The notes below the pieces were generated by a model, which did not search any database, was not told the DNA's origin, and was given only the letters and a program-made list of their open reading frames with translations. A program made the translations under genes and the position numbers. Source: Actinomycetota bacterium (GTDB lineage Bacteria; Actinomycetota; Actinomycetes; Streptosporangiales; Streptosporangiaceae). Taken from it: a stretch of 64,000 bases of DNA. Shown one piece after another: positions 60,478 through 64,000 of the stretch (position 1 is its first letter; every line of letters begins with the position of its first letter). The stretch lies in contig PMSU01000063.1 of the NCBI GenBank assembly GCA_003168255.1, positions 166-64,165 of the forward strand, in the 5' to 3' direction.

Positions 60478-61753
60478 ATGCGCACAGCATCAGCGCGCTG
60501 GCACATCGCGCCAGCCATCCGTGTCGCCGCAGTGGTGATCGTCGGGGTTGCCACCGTGGGGGTGCTCGGGATGGCTCAGGCACCCGCGTCGCCCACCCAC
60601 GGGTGCAGCGGTGGCCCGACCATCAGCAAGCAGTTCTTCGGCGAGGCAACCGACATCTACGTCAGCAAGAAGCTTCCGGTGTACCGCTACACCCTGGCCA
60701 ACTGCGCCGGGATGCAGGTCAGCATCCTGAGCTACGGCGGCATCATCCAGTCGATCAGCGTTCCCGGCCGTAACGGGCAGCGGGCGGACGTCGTGCTCGG
60801 CTTCGCCACCCTGAAGGACTACGTTACCGAGGCTAGCCCGCCGGTAACCGTCAATGGCGGACCGTACTTCGGCGAGACGATCGGCAGGTACGGCAACCGG
60901 ATCGCCAAGGGCACGTTCAAGCTGGACGGCCACACCTACACGCTGCCGATCAACAACGGCGTGAACACCCTGCACGGCGGGCTGGTCGGCTTCGGCAACC
61001 ACGTCTGGGCCGCGACCGAGGTGAGCAGCCCCGGGACGGCGGGCGTGCGGCTGAAGCTAGTCAGCCCCAATGGCGACGACGGCGCGAACGTCGGCTGTAG
61101 CTGCACCGGCTTCCCCGGCCAGCTGACCGTGTACGTGACGTTCACGCTGAACAAATGACGACCAGCTCGGCATCCACTACCAGGCGACGACCGACGCGGA
61201 CACCGTGCTCAACCTGACCAACCACAGCTACTTCAACCTGGCGGGCGAGAGCTCTGGCGCTGTCTACGGCCAGAAGGTGTACATCAACGCCGACTCTTAC
61301 ACGCCGACCAACAAGACCCAGATACCGACCGGGCAGATCGATCCGGTCAAGGGCACGCCGTTCGACTTCACCACCCCGCAGACGATCGGCTCCCGGATCA
61401 ACGTGGACAACGAGCAGTCGCTCATTGCCCAGGGCTATGACCACAACTGGGTGCTGAACAAATCCGGGCCGATGCTGGACGGGCTCAGGCTCGCCGCCCA
61501 GGCATGGGATCCCGGCAGCGGGCGCGAGCTCTCGGTCTGGACAGACCAGCCGGGCGTCCAGTTCTACTCGGGCAACTTCCTCAACGGCACGCTGGTCGGC
61601 ATCAGCGGTCACATCTACCGGCAGAGTGGCGGCTACACGTTCGAGACCCAGCACTTCCCGAACTCGCCGAACCAGCCCAACTTCCCATCCACAGAGCTGA
61701 AGCCGGGACAGGCGTTCAGCTCCTCGACCATCTTCCAGTTCGGTACCTACTGA
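60478..61753 (+). pseudogene. galM: Secreted aldose 1-epimerase (GalM), frameshifted
   Basis: The first part (60478-61158) has a signal peptide (MRTASARWHIAPAIRVAAVVIVG...), the SYGGIIQSISVPGRNGQRADVVLGF start of GalM, and GVNTLHGGLVGF with the first His. It stops at AAA TGA (61156-61158). Reading on in the next frame after one extra base gives DDQLGIHYQATTDADTVLNLTNHSYFNLAG, exactly the missing middle of GalM, on to a normal end at 61753. A single-base insertion therefore breaks the gene. The family converts alpha and beta aldoses; secreted members occur in actinobacteria. The ATG at 60478 follows gaaggga. Confidence 0.85.
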
Positions 61754-61821
61754 CCGTCCCGCCCCGCCGGCTTAGTCCCGGCGGGGCCAGCGACGGGCCC
61801 GCACCCAGGCCGGCATCCACA

Positions 61822-61834
61822 TAGGATTCCCCTC
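61822..61834 (+). promoter_or_regulatory. polA promoter, apparently leaderless
   Basis: TAGGAT (61822-61827) lies seven bases before the polA GTG. No ribosome site is visible in the gap. Confidence 0.45.
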
Positions 61835-64000
61835 GTGGCGACGAAGGATACGCAGCAGACAGCACCGGCGACGGCGGCCAGCGACCAGCGGGATCTGCTG
61901 CTCTTGCTTGACGGGCATTCCCTTGCCTACCGCGCCTTCTTCGCGCTGCCGGTGGAGAACTTTTCCACCACCACCGGCCAGCCGACCAACGCCGTCTACG
62001 GGTTCACCGCGATGCTCATTAACGCGCTGCGGGACGAGCGGCCCACCCACGTCGCCGTGGCGTTCGACCGCGGCGAGCCGACATTCAGGCACGAGCAGTT
62101 CGTGGAGTACAAGGCGAACCGGCGGGAGACGCCGGAGGACTTCCGCAGTCAGCTCAGCCTCATCTTCGAGGTGCTCGACGTGCTGGGCATCCAGCGGCTG
62201 TCGAAGGCAGGCTTCGAGGCCGACGACGTCATCGCGACGCTGGCCACCCAGGCAGCCGAGCAGGGCATGGACGTGCTCATCGTCACCGGCGACCGGGACG
62301 CCCTCCAGCTGGTGACCGACAAAGTGACGGTCCTGATGACGAGGCGCGGGATCAGCGATATGACGCGGTTCACGCCGGCCGCCGTTCGGGAAAAATACGG
62401 GCTTACACCAGAGCAGTACCCGGACTTCGCGGCGGTGCGCGGCGACCCCAGCGACAACCTGCCCAATGTCCCCGGAGTCGGCGAGAAGACGGCGACCAAG
62501 TGGATAGCGGAGTTCGGCTCGCTGGGCCAGCTGGTGGACCGGATCGACGAGGTCAAGGGCAAGGCAGGCGACAGCCTCCGTGAGCACCTGGGCAGCGTGC
62601 TGCGCAACCGCCAGCTCACCGAGCTGGCCCGGGACGTGCCGCTCGAGGCGGGGCCGGCTGACCTGCAACCCACGCCATGGGACAGGGACGCCATCCATCA
62701 GCTGTTCGACACGCTTCAGTTCCGTGTCTTGCGGGAACGGCTCACCGCCACCCTCCCGAACGGCATCGGCGCGGTCGCGGCGGCGCAGGATTCCAGTCAG
62801 GCCGACCAGCAGCAGGAAGGCTTCGAGATAGCCGTCGCCACGCCTGGGGCGGGCGAGGTGGCCAGCTGGCTCGCCGAGCATGCCGCGGGACCGCAGCGGT
62901 CCGGGCTGGCGGTGACGGGCACCTGGGGCCGCGGCACGGGCACGCTGACCGGCCTTGCGGTCGCCGCGCCGGACGGCGAGTGCGCATTCCTCGACCCGGC
63001 CGAGCTCGCCGAGGAGGACGAACGGGCGTTCGGCGACTGGCTGGCCGACCCTGACACGGCCAAGGCCGTGCACGACGCCAAGGGGCCGATGCATGCTCTC
63101 GCGGCACACGGGCTCACGCTGGCCGGGCTGACCAGCGACACCGCACTTGCCGCCTATCTCGCGCTGCCTGGTCAGCGCTCCTTCGACCTGGCCGATCTCG
63201 TGCTGCGCTACCTGGGCAGGGAACTGCGCGGCGACGCCAGCCCCGGCCAGCTCACTCTGGAAGGTGTGGGCGACGGCGCCGAGCCGAGCGCCGCACAGGC
63301 AGCCGCGCTGCGTGCCCGCGCCACCGCCGAGCTGGCCGACGCGCTCGACAGCGACCTGGAGCGTCGCGGCGCGGCCAAGCTGCTGCGCGAGGTGGAGCTG
63401 CCGCTGGTCGCGGTGCTCGCGGACATGGAGCGAACCGGGATCGCCGCCGACAGCGACCATTTCGCGTCGATGTCGGCGAGCCTGGCCGGCGAGGTGAAGT
63501 CGGCGGAGCAGTCGGCCTACGCCGCCGTCGGCCGCGAGTTCAACCTCGGCTCGCCCAAGCAGCTCCAGGAAGTGCTGTTCACCGAGCTCGGGCTGCCCAA
63601 GACCAAGCGGATCAAGACCGGGTACACCACCGATTCCGAGGCGCTGACCTGGCTGCTCGCGCAGACGGAGCATCCGGTGCTGGAACACCTGCTGCGGCAC
63701 CGGGATGTCGCCAGGCTGAAGAGCGTGGTGGACTCGCTGATCCCGATGGCGGGCGAGGACGGCCGGATTCACACCACGTACAACCAGATGATCGCGGCGA
63801 CCGGCCGGCTGTCCTCCGTCGACCCCAACCTCCAGAACATCCCGATTCGCACCGAGGAGGGACGCCGGATCCGGCAGGGCTTCGTGGTCGGCGACGGATA
63901 TGAGTGCCTGCTCACCGCCGACTACAGCCAGATCGAGCTGCGCATCATGGCGCACCTGTCCGGCGACGCCGCGCTGGCTGCCGCGTTCGGGTCGGGGCAT
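61835..64000 (+). CDS. polA: DNA polymerase I PolA (3' partial)
   Basis: PolA fills gaps and removes RNA primers. A frame from the GTG at 61835 stays open for 722 codons to the end of the window. It has the 5' nuclease domain (LLLLLDGHSLAYRAFFALP; AFDRGEPTFRHEQF; ADDVIATLA; TGDRDALQLV; GDPSDNLPNVPGVGEKTATKW), a 3'-5' exonuclease-like domain that lacks the catalytic acidic pattern (as in other actinobacteria), and the first part of the polymerase domain (TTYNQMIAATGRLSSVDPNLQNIPIRTEEGR; motif A DYSQIELRIMAHLSGD). The fingers and motif C lie beyond the window. Confidence 0.95.
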   Translation, partial: MATKDTQQTAPATAASDQRDLLLLLDGHSLAYRAFFALPVENFSTTTGQPTNAVYGFTAMLINALRDERPTHVAVAFDRGEPTFRHEQFVEYKANRRETPEDFRSQLSLIFEVLDVLGIQRLSKAGFEADDVIATLATQAAEQGMDVLIVTGDRDALQLVTDKVTVLMTRRGISDMTRFTPAAVREKYGLTPEQYPDFAAVRGDPSDNLPNVPGVGEKTATKWIAEFGSLGQLVDRIDEVKGKAGDSLREHLGSVLRNRQLTELARDVPLEAGPADLQPTPWDRDAIHQLFDTLQFRVLRERLTATLPNGIGAVAAAQDSSQADQQQEGFEIAVATPGAGEVASWLAEHAAGPQRSGLAVTGTWGRGTGTLTGLAVAAPDGECAFLDPAELAEEDERAFGDWLADPDTAKAVHDAKGPMHALAAHGLTLAGLTSDTALAAYLALPGQRSFDLADLVLRYLGRELRGDASPGQLTLEGVGDGAEPSAAQAAALRARATAELADALDSDLERRGAAKLLREVELPLVAVLADMERTGIAADSDHFASMSASLAGEVKSAEQSAYAAVGREFNLGSPKQLQEVLFTELGLPKTKRIKTGYTTDSEALTWLLAQTEHPVLEHLLRHRDVARLKSVVDSLIPMAGEDGRIHTTYNQMIAATGRLSSVDPNLQNIPIRTEEGRRIRQGFVVGDGYECLLTADYSQIELRIMAHLSGDAALAAAFGSGH

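Noticed and set aside
61772..64000. A 742-codon minus-strand open frame across polA
   Set aside because: It is antisense to a clear polA frame that shows nuclease and polymerase motifs; the minus-strand product has no recognisable domain. It is a GC-rich shadow.

Overview
The window is a stretch of chromosome from a high-GC actinobacterium. Evidence for this: GTG/TTG starts are common, the division cluster carries SepF, YggT and Wag31/DivIVA without an actin-like system, and there are PriA in place of HisA, polyphosphate glucokinase, a TIGR03085-type protein, an ANTAR response regulator and several apparent leaderless promoters. The exact order cannot be fixed from sequence alone; a relative of Streptosporangiales or Streptomycetales is the best guess (inference).

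Layout. (1) 1-11.8 kb: distal dcw cluster ftsW(partial)-murG-murC-ftsQ-ftsZ-pgeF-yggS-sepF-yggT-divIVA, then a membrane-anchored protein of unknown function. This block makes lipid II and builds the division septum and growing pole. (2) 11.7-22.4 kb: ileS (minus strand, T-box leader), a secreted protein, a TraR/DksA-type zinc finger protein, lspA, a RluD-type pseudouridine synthase and dnaE. (3) 22.4-28 kb: a minus-strand ABC exporter plus cation-exchanger operon, a small membrane protein and a DUF885 metallohydrolase. (4) 27.9-33.3 kb: hisD-hisC-hisB-hisH-priA-hisF, almost all joined by 4-base start/stop overlaps. (5) 33.3-38.3 kb: ppgK, a T-box-controlled archaeal-type aspS, a nucleotidyltransferase, a TIGR03085 protein and hisI. 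(6) 38.4-44.4 kb: Trp-associated membrane protein, a response regulator, trpC-trpB-trpA and lgt; no trpE is present between hisI and trpC. (7) 44.4-52 kb: yceI/marR divergent pair, then gltB-gltD. (8) 52-58.7 kb: an accessory segment with a decayed IS1380-like transposase, a YVTN propeller fragment, an alkane hydroxylase-rubredoxin-TetR operon, a SoxR-like MerR/MFS pair, an odd tRNA with anticodon CAA, and a LAGLIDADG-like gene. (9) 58.8-64 kb: pdtaR, a thioesterase, a frameshifted secreted aldose 1-epimerase, and polA running off the end.

How it works together. Most genes are housekeeping: cell wall and division, histidine, tryptophan and glutamate synthesis, translation and replication. Two aminoacyl-tRNA synthetases are under T-box control, whose specifier and acceptor-pairing bases agree with the product. 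The accessory segment is where transfer and decay show.

Most notable: a 76-nt tRNA with Leu-type anticodon CAA but a short variable loop, next to a LAGLIDADG-like gene with the same promoter core; a 35-codon mini-ORF bridging priA and hisF; a 14-codon leader ORF overlapping a response regulator that sits near the trp genes; mutually exclusive hairpins behind pdtaR; an IleRS with the altered GxHH signature; and many unrelated GC-rich minisatellites at gene ends.
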